The notes beneath the pieces are model-generated. The model was not told where the DNA came from. It was given only the letters and a program-made list of their open reading frames with translations, and made no database searches. Position numbers and translations under genes: made by a program. From positions 12,064,543 through 12,128,542 of the forward strand of contig OX422183.1 in the NCBI GenBank assembly GCA_949130485.1: 64,000 bases of DNA, given 5' to 3'. The DNA is from Agelas oroides. Its lineage: Eukaryota; Porifera; Demospongiae; Agelasida; Agelasidae. Shown here in pieces: positions 38,111 through 48,646 of this stretch (position 1 is its first letter; each line of letters opens with the position of its first letter).

Positions 38111-39564
38111 AAATCGAGATAAGACCGGAAATCGGTATACCAATGTGTAATGGCCGATTTGCACTATAGGTAGTGATTCCGGAGGGTTTTCCAAACTTTT
38201 ACGTAAACTATTGTAGTAATACTTATCGGATTCAGCATTCAATTTTGAGTACAACGGTTTTTGTTTCACGCGAATCGGTGCAGTAGAAACCGAGATGTGC
38301 ATCATTATTGCAAGGGTCGCGTAAGGTGCCGGGTGAAAGCCGCATCCGGTGGGTGGAGCTCTGGGCGTGACCTACATCGTGTGACATATGAAGGATACAC
38401 GTGCACCTGTTTGACATCTAATCTCATTAGACATGACTGTTGTACTTTGACCTCGACTGCTGACTTGCTTGCTTGGCAAGGGCCAAGCATTGCCAAGGCA
38501 CACAGCCAACTGTTCTACAGCACTTCCTAAGGTATCCAGTAGAGATTTATATGTGTACCAATGCATCAGACCTCATAAAAACTCAGCAGGAGTCCAGCGG
38601 GTTGCATAAATCATGATCATGGCCTACTCTAGTACTAGGATTAACTAGTTCACTTAGTACTTCCAATTTCTCAGAGATGGTAACAAAACGTGCATGTATT
38701 CCTGGTCAAGGGAGTAAATAGTCTCATGTCAAGCCATCTAGGCTCCCCAATGAAGAATAGCAGGTGCTTTGACTCAAATTCCTTGTCAAGAACGTATATG
38801 TCCAGCAAATTAAGAATGGAGCACTGATACTGTTCACTCTTTGTCACTATTGATTATACACTCCTTGATTTTGTTGGCCATCCGATATTCCAAGCATCCT
38901 ATTGACAAGAATATTGAATTAAACCACCAGACTCAGAGATTGTGGATAAGCGTAATCTGGGGACTGACATCACTACTTGTAGCCACTTTGATTGATGCTC
39001 AAGCCTTCTGCTATCAGTGACAGCTATAAATCATACCCATTTCTCTGTACTACTCCTAAGAAACGTGTAGTCACATGGTTGTTGGATGCAAACAGTTCGT
39101 TGATTTTTAGTTTCTCATCAAGTGTTTTATCTGCACCCAATGCGGGTGGGCAGCTTATTCTTAGCCGACAGATATTTCTCACCGAAGAACTCAACAAAAA
39201 TGATGTCAGGAGGATCAATGCTCATTATACGCTGTTGTAGAAGAGCTCTTTCGATGCTGTGGAGTAGACAGACACGTTTGTTGGCATTGTGTTCATTGCT
39301 ACGCTTATCCGGTACGTCGTTAGTATCTTATATGAAAAAAGAAATAACGGTGATATATTCTATCTCAGAAATCCATGCAGGTGGCTGATGAGAAACTAAT
39401 AATCTTACATGGCCATAAAAAGCAGTCAGGCAGGTCAGGTTAGGCCTAAGCAATTTTATGCAGACCAAACATGCACATGAGCACTTTGATATAAACTAGT
39501 AAGAATGACAATTTCTCCATTATTTGACACAAAACTATTTACTTCCTTGATCAGGAATACATGT

Positions 39565-39869
39565 TGTCTCACAAGCCACACCCTTCGCAAAGAGAGGAAG
39601 GGTCTGGTCACGATACAACCATTGAGTTGTCAGCGAGGAACGCAATTATCGAATGCATGCAGCAGTTAAATAATAAGATGCTGACATCTGCTTAGCTAGG
39701 AGGAGGCTACTGCTTAACATGCGACATAATTGTGCTCCATGACAATGGATGTGACCTACAAAGAGTGCAGATCTGATTGGTCACATCAAGTTTCTGCCAT
39801 GGCAACAACTCTATGGTTGCAGTGTGACCAGACCCTTCCTCTCTGTGAAGGGTGTGGCTTGCGTGACTA
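39565..39869. mobile_element. hAT-like MITE, copy 4
   Basis: Inverted ends TGTCTCACAAGCCACACCC and GGTGTGGCTTGCGTGACTA, with inner arms AGGAAGGGTCTGGTCAC and complement. Related to the TAGTCTCGCAAGCC family. The flanks do not give a clean 8-bp duplication. Confidence 0.6.
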
Positions 39870-40094
39870 GAAGACATGCACGTTTTTATTTTTATCGTCT
39901 CTGAGAAGGTGGAAGTACTTAGTGAATTAGTTAATCCTATCAATATCACCAACCAATAAAACATAGGCCTGTCGCCCCAGGATGGAGAGCCTCAAGAACT
40001 TCAGTAGCTATGTGTACATGTACCAGAGTAGGTCATTATAATTACTTAATGCAATTCAAATAGACTCCTGCTGAGTTTTATGTCAACTTATGAA

Positions 40095-40373
40095 TTCTGA
40101 TGCATTGGTATACTTGTATTAAAATCTCTACTGAATACCTTAGCCTGGCTTAAGAAGAGCTGCAGAACAGTTGGCTGTGGGCCTTGCCAAGCAAGCAGTA
40201 GTCGATGTCAAAGTACAACAGTCATGCACCAGTACGAAGTGTTATTCTGATGCATTGGTACACTTGTAAATCTCTACTGAATACCTTAGCCTGGCTTAAG
40301 AAGAGCTGCAGAACAGTTGGCTGTGGGCCTTGCCAAGCAAGCAGCAGTCGATGTCAAAGTACAACAGTCATGC
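40095..40373. repeat. Tandem duplication, about 150 bp unit
   Basis: Two adjacent near-identical units, each starting near TTCTGATGCATTGGTA and ending near GTACAACAGTCATGC. They sit in the right arm of the composite foldback; the left arm carries a single unit. Confidence 0.85.
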
Positions 40374-40491
40374 AAAGCCAGCGCAATGACACGATGTAAC
40401 AGCTTCAGCCCTTCGCTTCATATGTCATCATGACGTAATCTAGGTCGCGCCCTTAGCTCCACCCACCGGATGCGGCTTTCACCCGGCACCT

Positions 40492-40814
40492 TAGTCTCGT
40501 GCCCCGCCCGCGCGCGCCTCCCGGCGAGAAACGGTCTGGTGAACGAAGTCGAATTTCTTGGGCTTATTACCCAAAACGGGTAATGACCAATGAGATCGCG
40601 AGATCGGTAATTATTACGTAACACTCCCCTTACAACAGTAAAATTTGTTCATATCTATTCGAGTATCCGTACCTTTTTTGAGCGGGTTGACCGCAAAATG
40701 TTTTGATCGTTGCTAGGTTACAATGTCGCAAAAGCTTGCGCTAGCCCAAGAAATTCGACTTGGTTCACCAGACCGTTTCTCCTCGTGAGAGGGTGGGGTC
40801 TGGGGACGAGACTA
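40492..40814. mobile_element. hAT-like MITE, copy 5
   Basis: Ends TAGTCTCGTGCCCCGCCC and the near-complement, inner arms CGGTCTGGTGAACGAAGTC and AAATTCGACTTGGTTCACC. Flanked by CGGCACCT (40484-40491) and CAGCACCT (40816-40823), an 8-base duplication with one difference. It splits the right arm of the foldback; without it the arm matches the left arm continuously. Confidence 0.8.
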
Positions 40815-40959
40815 CCAGCACCTTACGCGACCCTTATTGCAAAGTGGTCGGTACAAAATTTTGGGATACTTTTAATAGCGATGTCGGGGTGAAAATCAAA
40901 ATTCGTTTATCACAACAACAACCTTTATTTTTGAAAAGAGCTTAAAATGGCGATTCCAA

Positions 40960-43320
40960 CGGTACCCATATCAATGAGGTTGGGTGAATACAACAAGCGG
41001 TATGGTCTTCGAAATGTAACTGGTTTGCCAAATTTTTTCTACGTCATTTTAGCGTAATATTCCGGTCACTACCTTTCCGGAAGCGACTGTAAGCCCGATC
41101 AGAATGAAACTCGCTGTGAAGGATAGTCTGTACCTATTCAGTCCAATGAAGGTTGTGGATTTTAGATATCTAGTATAATCCTTGCACTAGGCTTGATAAA
41201 TGCTTAAAAAACGGCATTTTGTGGCCATAAATAGTTGCATTTCCGGGGAAGTTGTAGCAAGGTTCCAATCAAAAACCTGTACCATCCCATTGGACAACTA
41301 CTCTAGTATACAGAACTGGTTGTGCTTTCTTGAATATTGAAGTGACTGTGAGCAGCATCACAAAATGTCTTAATACTTCAACAATTTGCAGAAAAGTAGC
41401 GAGATGTGACAAAAACTTGTGTGTAGTTTTGATCGAGGCATATATTTTTAACAAAGCTGTGCAAGGAAATATGCCCAAGCCTCTAAGGAACCTCTATATC
41501 AAATTTGATGTGAATACATTAAGGCATTGTGGAGAAATGGCCTGTGTAGAAGAATATTTACATACTTTTGGAAATTCTGACATCACTACTTTTAAATAGA
41601 CAAAGTGGTACATTCGGTAATCATCACGTGCGTGCACGGAAAATCCAAACTTGCACATATCTCGGGAACGGTTAGGCGTACAAAGATGGAACTTGCACCA
41701 AACTGTTGCGCACGGAGTGGTCTATCTCATGAGAGTGTCATCGTGTACAGAGCTCTATGGCCTTCAGGAAAAGCATGCAGAAATCTGAAGATATGAGATC
41801 CAAATAAAGCCTGAGAAGTGTATAAATCAGTCTGAAGCAACAGCAGTGATCAGCAACGGAGTATGGGTATGTTATTGCAAACTGTTTTCACCAATGTACC
41901 CCGGGTAGGGTAGGCAACAATGAAGTATAGTTGCCTGTCTCCCCCCCGGGTCTGTTTGGATGGCATAATCAATGAATCCAAAGTACCTACACTAACCTGC
42001 AACTGTATGACAGGATACGGTAAATGAGCCTCATTCCCAGAGTTTTGTAGCTGGAGAGAAGAGGCCTCAGGTGCACATTTATTTTGTGCGTGTGCGAGGT
42101 CTCTTTTGTACTTGCATATTAGTGTGAGGTACTCTGGATGGTTTTGAAGTCAGAACTAATGTCCCTTTGATGATGGCAAGTCTTAATTTTCTTATAATTT
42201 TTTGAGGAAATTGTTAGACACTCGAAAGTTATTAGCCTCGTAACCAGGCTTTCTCACCCTAGTTTTTTCCATCTGTAGCACCTACTAACCTTCGTGGTAC
42301 GGCAAATGGTGTGGCGATAAAACCTGAGTATGAGGCTAAACACACAAGCACAAGCCGAACGCAGCAATACAGCGCTTGCCAACCACTAAATTTGACTGCT
42401 GAATATTGAACATGTGTATACCAGGACAGCCTGGGAATTAGGCATGTGTGCATGTTTGAGAGGGATTGGATGATCTGATTATGATGGGATTTCATGCAGC
42501 CTCTGGCCTAGTGTCTGTCATTTCTGCAAGTCATAGTAGAGATTATTGTGTTGTTCTGCTATTTACTGTTTTGTTCAGCAATTCAAACCTATATGTATAT
42601 ATAGAAGACGGGAATACTCTAACTCAGAAGAGTCGAACCCTGTGCAAGTTGCCTTTTGCAATTGAGGTAGCCACAAAGGGGCACAATCAGGCTTTTTACA
42701 AAGCACACCACAGGGCTATTCCTGCTTAGCAATAACAAATGATGTTGTCCACAACACTTTTCACCTCCTCTTCATTGAGGCTGAAGATTGCACTTGAAAT
42801 CTGCGTTAGAAGCCATTGATATTTGTATAGGAATGAAAATGGGTAGCTATTCACATTACGTTGTGTGTTTATCCTTCCTTACAGGTGATGGTCATCCTAC
42901 ACCTATGTAAAGTTGCTGCTTTTGACTGGATGTGTTCACATTGCATGCCTTAATTTTCCGAAAGCTTGATTGTGTAAGAACAGAACATTATTCTCACTAA
43001 TTACTCTATGATTGGAATTGCAAGCATTACAGTTCACATACACTGTATTACCGCTCCTGTACTGTGAAATATTTACTTTCAGCAGCAGTGGTAGAAGGGG
43101 GTTCTTGGTGCAAGGAATGCGATTATGTCACTTTCGAAGTCGGGCATCTCACCGATCAGCTGGTACACGGAAGTTTTCTCCGGTTTTCACAAAGAAGCAC
43201 TTCAAAGTTACAGTAAAGTGAACGAAAGACCAACCAATCGATTCTCCGATCAAAGAGGATTCGAGAAATATATATTTTGTCGGGGTATGTAGCTACCATG
43301 AGAAGCGCCGAGGTGAAAAT
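40960..43320. other. Gene-poor interval left of the Mutator-like element
   Basis: No gene is supportable. An 89-codon plus frame (41,330-41,599) lacks a recognisable domain. Foldback-family ends (AGCCTCGTAACCAGGC at 42,234; CAGCCTGGGAATTAGGC at 42,427) suggest a diverged 200-bp foldback. A small foldback lies at 41,897-41,951. Confidence 0.4.
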
Positions 43321-43326
43321 GTAAAC

Positions 43327-46300
43327 GGGAGGCTGTCTTTTCACCCAATCCCATGCGGATCACGTGAGTACATAGCAATTTGATTTTTGATAATGACATA
43401 ATGCATACAAGCAAGATCGGAGAGTGAGCGAACTAGTCGATGGTGATTACGGTGTCACTACACCTTGGAATGATCACGGGAGGCAAGAGCTGTGTGCCCT
43501 TTTCCGCAGGTAAAATGCTTTTGTAGTGATAATTACTGTAACAAAGTTCAATATGACTGTGGGTGAACGGGAGTGTAGCTTGAAGACTCATAGCAGGGAT
43601 GTTCACGTTGTCGTAGTTCTTAGGCGTCGCCTTTTTCTCCCACCGTACTATGCCAGACGGATTTGGAGAGCAAACAAAGACTGTCACATTGAAACAGCCA
43701 CTGACAGCCTGGAGCTCTACTTGAGTACCCCAGCTTCCCACAAGAGCAACTCTTTGGAGATGTTCATTAAATGTGGTCTTTCCCCATGGTGTATCTTCGA
43801 TCCAGTAAGGCTGGTAAATGATTTTGTTGCTTTCAATCACTTCCAGCAGCATACTTCGCACATGAACATGATGTTGATCACTGCCATAAAGCTGATGGGA
43901 AAGTGCACAAAACATGCAGTTACCATCTGGCAAGACGTCCTGCGCAAGGCGACATTGACTCATCAAGAAGCTTTCAACATCAGTAAGTGTAGATGGGGGA
44001 GCAGATATTGGAACAAGTGATCTGGGCACTGTGACGCCTGGTGGGAGTATAAAGTTTGGGGTTGCCATCGCCTGCGAGTGTATAGAAAATCAAGTTACAT
44101 CATACAATCATGATAGGAGTTATCTGAATCTTCACTTATCCAAATCCTCAAATAGTTATACTGAACATTCTCCTCCCAATGTGTTCTGATAAGTGACCTT
44201 TTATTGTATAGTCCTTTTTTGCAAAAGTATGTGATGTAGGTTACCTTTAGCAGTTCATCTCTGGAGAAAGCCTTGCCTTCTGAGAAACAGTCACTACAGG
44301 GTGTGCCTGGAGTCAAAAGATATATGTACATGTAGGTACATCTCACTTGTGTTGTAGGTGTGTAAATACAGTGATACTTTGTAGCACATTCTTACCAGAT
44401 CCATGTGCAAGAGAAGAGAGCTTTGATATTGTTGTTGCAACGTTTTGTGTGTGGATAGCTGCTGTGGCATGTGCTGCACTGAGACCTGTGCACTTTCTGC
44501 TTCGACATGCTTTCTTTTTCGTTCCAGGCCCACCAAAGCATTTCATGTCAAGGCATTCTGTGCATGTGCCACAGTTTGGCTGCTGACATCCGGCACATTC
44601 CCCACAGCGAACTCTGGAACGTTTTCGACTGACCCTCACTGTCATGAAACAAATTGAGATGTGCAAGTTAGAAATTTCTTTGTGAGGGAAAATATGTGTG
44701 TGCTCTAGACTGAGTGTATCAATTTGTAAACATACATGTGAGTAGCTGATTCTCTTGTGGTTTTCCAACGTGGGAGGGGCTGCTTGCTGGTGGGGACTTC
44801 AGTTCCTGTTGTAAATAAAGGTAAAAGACAATTATACACATTAGCCTTGTTCCCGTTCTCTAACTGCCACCCAGGACTGCTAAACTTGAAAGCCACACAG
44901 CTATGACTACACATTTCAGTAGTGGTTTATACCACCGCTTTTGTGCCTGTTAGGTGTTCTCACACACAAAGTCGTAGAACTTTTTGTGGTACAAAATACT
45001 GACTTGCTAGGACTCTCAGTGGTTGCTTTCCAGTACTGTTCGTATCATGCATGGGGACAGCTTGGGAACAAGGTTACTTGCACATACTGGTATATACTCT
45101 CTACCTTGCGCTTGTTGGTAGCTTTTCGTCCCACTCTGTTACGGTAGGAAGCATCTAGTCGAGGTCTCCCTCCCTGTTTTGTTGGTAGTGCTTTGTACTG
45201 AGATATCTGCTGACTCAATCGTTTGTACTTTCGCTTTAGTTGAAGAGCTCTTTCGGCACTGCTGGTAGCTTTGGGACGAAGGACTAGACCCTGATATTTT
45301 GGAACACATTCACAATACTTCCGTTGGAGTGATTGTAAATCTTCCGATAGGTTTTGTAAGTTTCCAATCACTTCCATGTTGAAGGAGAGTGATTCAATCT
45401 CCTTCAGTGCAATTCGGATTGCTTGTCTTTGTCTCCTCAGATCTTGAGTGTATGAGAGCTGTATATAAAGAATCACAAATGAAAGTGTTGATAGAAGTCA
45501 AATGCACACCGTGAACATGTCCTACTAGCAATATCTTACCTTTTTTGTAGGTAATATATCTCATAGTGTGCTTTTGACATCATCGTTGCTACTGGAGCCT
45601 AGCTCTGTAACACCTTCACTGGATAGGGATTGTGACAAGCTGTGCTGCTTTGATAGAGCTGTAGAATCCGCACTCAGATAAGCACTTCTCTTGTACGTAT
45701 CTGGGAGTGCATTCCACCCCCAACCCTCCACCAAACGGAAGATGCCAAAGAAGTGCTTGCAGGGAATGTGCCATTGTACCCAGTCAGGGCAGGTACATGA
45801 AGGCTCACCAGTACCAACACCAAAATCGATGGTGTACACTTTGCCTGACCCCTGAAGAGTAAACTTTCCTGTTGTCACATCTTTCGTGAGAATGTCATCT
45901 TCAGTATACTTTTTACTACTGCTCTTTCTCTCCAGGCAGTGAATGATGACTTGACGGGGACGCTCACGAAGGTAATCTGGAACAAAGTCATTGTACCGTC
46001 TGTAAGTCTCTGACATCTGGTAGTTGAGGTATAAGTATTTATGGTGTGTTTCTGGAACAAACTCCTCATAGAGTACTGTGGCCAGGTGGGAGAGTGTTAT
46101 GTTCTTCCTTCTTGGCAAATAGCTATACTTGAGCAGCTTGTTCTGAGATTCAACCCCATTTGTAGTGTTAATTGCTGCATGGTATGTCTGATCACGGTAG
46201 GCTCATGCCCACAGCTGTATATGTAGGAAACAAAATCGATGTGTCACTTGATGTCCTAAGCAATCAAAAAGTGGATGGTGGGAAAGCCTGCGTCTACTTC

Positions 46301-48382
46301 CTGATCTACATTAATTGATACATGTACATGCTTCTTGTAAACATTGCAGTGTAGAAAATCTCTGAATTAATCTTGGAGATTTCTGTTAGCCTAATTTCTG
46401 TTGCTATGTTACCTGCTTAGCTACTTGTAAAAAAAGGTGTTAATTAATCAGTTGCAAGGTTTCCACACTTAGTCTATGTCTATAGTGTACTGTGTAGTAT
46501 TGTTTACCCTGGGACAGCACAACCACGTGTTTGTGAGCCACTGCTGAGCATTCTGATTTCTCTGCCACACGTCTGCAGCCTTTAGTTGAACCACAGCATG
46601 TAGATAGTGGTGATCAGATGGCTCCTCAGGAAGATTGTAGTTGGGAGGTGCATTTGCGCAATCTCGTAACAAATCAAGAAGAGCTGCAGCCTGGAGATCT
46701 GACAAGCCATGTTTTTTCTCCTTCACCCATCTTTCCCAAGCTTGTTCCCTGTGAAATTCACAGAGGTAGACCTGGGTTTTGGGGAACAGCTTGTTGACGG
46801 CCGCTATTTCAACATCAGAGTAGTCTGTGATGTAAAATTGAGGCTCCCATTTTGGGTTCCATGACTTCAAAACGGATAAAGCCTCATATATACAATCGGC
46901 GGTCTCTGATTGAATAATAAACTCAGCCACTACCGAGTAGGAGACATTGGTCTTCACGCACACAAAAAACAAGGGAATGCTGTACTTTGTCGTCTTGTAT
47001 GTGGCATCCATTAAAGTGACTGTGTTGCCATAACGGGTTAACAGCTCTTTCTGCCAGTCTTCCTGCTGAATGTATAACAGTGTTTCTTCCACTGTCTGTT
47101 CGCTACAGGCTTTGATATCAGCTGTTTGCTCTGTTTGTGAGGTGCTGCGAAATGGCCGGAAGAAGAAAGATGACTGGGGGTTGTCTTTTTTCCACTCTTC
47201 GATTTTCAGGCGTAAGTTTTCTTGGTCATACTTTGACAGCTCCATTGCTCTTTTGGCCTTGCTGACATGATTGCGTATGTCCTCACTAAGTGGATAAAAT
47301 GCTCTGTCTCCTAAATGTGGCTTCCTCCCCAGTTCTTTACTGAGGTACTTGTCAACATAATGTTTCAAAGAATGCTTAATTTCTGATGTGTCAGTGATTC
47401 CAGCTTCAACCATGTCCACAATCTTTTGAGAAATGGTGGGATGTAATTTCTGTGCATAGACTCCAGCCTGACCTGTTGGGTGGCCAGAATGTGCTTCTTC
47501 TTGTGGCAGGGATATGAAATATTTCATTGTTGTTTTGACAGGCCTCTTTGCTTCAAGTTCTGTCTTAATCATTTTGATTTTTTCCTCTTGCAGGCACCTG
47601 AGCTTCCATTTGGACAAGCTCTCCTTTTCTCCTTTGCTAATTGCAAACTCCGGATACAGAGTGAAAGCCTTCACCTCCACATGAGCATTGCACCCAATTT
47701 TGCGGGTGCTTTGCAACCAGAGGCGTTTCCCCTGCACTGGTTTTTGCTTGAAGTACTTTGGCCCGAACTGGCAGTCAAGGAGTTTTTCTTCAGCTACTGA
47801 GAATGGAATGTTGTTGAACTCAATAGTCTTGCAGCCCTCCTTCTTTTGCCAGTAGATCCTTATTTTCTAGGAATTCAGACACAAAGATTTTACAACTGAA
47901 TGACAATGAAATTACATCCCACTATATGAGTGTATTATATTTGTTAATATTTACCTCAGATGTTTGTATGGTATTTCCAGCCTCATTCTCTTTTTCTTGA
48001 TCTGTTCCAACTGAAGCATTTGCCCTGGACTTTCTCACGCCATACGTTGTTACAGTGGCCATGCAGTGCTGTGATAGCACTGCCTTGTAGTCATCCACAA
48101 AACCCTGGTAGTATTGGCCACATACTTCGAGGTTGTGATCACTAGCCCACTTGGGCTTCTCCATGGAGTGAAAACGGGAAGAAAGAGCGCTGAAAAGCAC
48201 TGTGGGTAGCTAGAACACGAGCTCGTACTTCGCCACGAGGAGCGCGAGTTTGTACTTTGCCGCGAAGAATGCCGATTGGTTGCGAGATGGAGAATTTAAT
48301 TTACTCCGATCCCGATCACGCAGGAAGTCACATGACGGAAGGGGGCGTTACCGCATGGGATTGGGTGAAAAGACAGCCTCCC
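43327..48382 (-). mobile_element. Full-length Mutator-like transposon
   Basis: A 5.06-kb element bounded by inverted terminal repeats identical for 32 bases and beginning GGGAGGCTGTCTTTTCACCC; the same ends bound the non-autonomous element at 9,753-11,985. It carries one long minus-strand gene filling nearly all the interior. The flanks (AAATGTAAAC on the left, CTATAAAATA on the right) do not form a clear target duplication, so the insertion may be old or rearranged. The right end lies 264 bp before the start codon of receptor B. Confidence 0.92.
43433..48164 (-). CDS. MULE transposase-SWIM-CXXC-OTU protein
   Basis: Transposase for the surrounding element. Eight exons in coding order: 48164-47955, 47866-46508, 46103-45540, 45458-45105, 44805-44736, 44638-44396, 44306-44245, 44071-43433. 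Phases are 0,0,0,0,1,1,0, giving 1,167 codons. Domains: zinc/WRKY-GCM1-like DNA-binding region (about 71-150; TRKIGCNAHVEV); MULE catalytic core with MDATYKTTKY (Asp357), TDYSDVE (Asp418) and CEFH (439-442); SWIM finger (Cys626, Cys628, Cys638, His640); coiled-coil-like basic segment (712-829); CXXC finger (864-902, eight Cys in the canonical spacing, KCFGG where the family has KFGG); OTU cysteine protease (955-1166; DGNCMFC with Cys1006, HIELCYSNYHY). Codon 704 is TGA (45563-45561), yet the frame continues to a phase-0 donor. The exon 3 start is the least certain boundary. Domain calls are firm; joined activity is inferred. Confidence 0.85.
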
Positions 48383-48646
48383 CTATAAAATAGCTTGCCG
48401 CTCGTGTACAGCGTGTCCTCCAGCCATAGTTTTGAGATTATCTATTCCAGATACGATAAGCTCTGCTACCGTATATAGCCAATACGTTAAATTTGAATCA
48501 GAGCCACCATCAGTATAGAGTCTACTTTGCTGTTTACCGTGAACTACGCGCCTTCTCCCTTGTGCAAGGACGCGCGCAAAAGCGGCGCGAAGACGTTCAT
48601 GCAGACAGGAAGCTACACCCTCTTTAACACTGAAACAATTGACGAC
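48383..48646 (+). promoter_or_regulatory. Residual upstream region of receptor B
   Basis: Only 264 bp separate the transposon end from the receptor B start codon. CTATAAAATA at 48,383-48,392 resembles a TATA element and sits directly at the transposon junction. Whether it drives transcription cannot be told from sequence. Confidence 0.3.

Larger units (their letters stand above)
38300..40848. mobile_element. Large composite foldback element
   Basis: The arm at about 38,300-38,602 is repeated, inverted, across about 40,047-40,848 (shared blocks include GGTCGCGTAAGGTGC, GCCGCATCCGGTGGGTGGAG, GACTGTTGTACTTTGAC and GTGTACCAATGCATCAGA). The right arm is enlarged by an internal tandem duplication (about 40,095-40,373) and by a MITE at 40,492-40,814. 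The 1.4-kb centre holds another MITE (39,565-39,869) and no clear gene; the 82- and 88-codon frames at 38,992-39,388 have no recognisable domain. Confidence 0.75.

Noticed and set aside
43526..44020. 164-codon plus-strand frame
   Set aside because: Antisense shadow of the OTU exon of the Mutator-like transposase.
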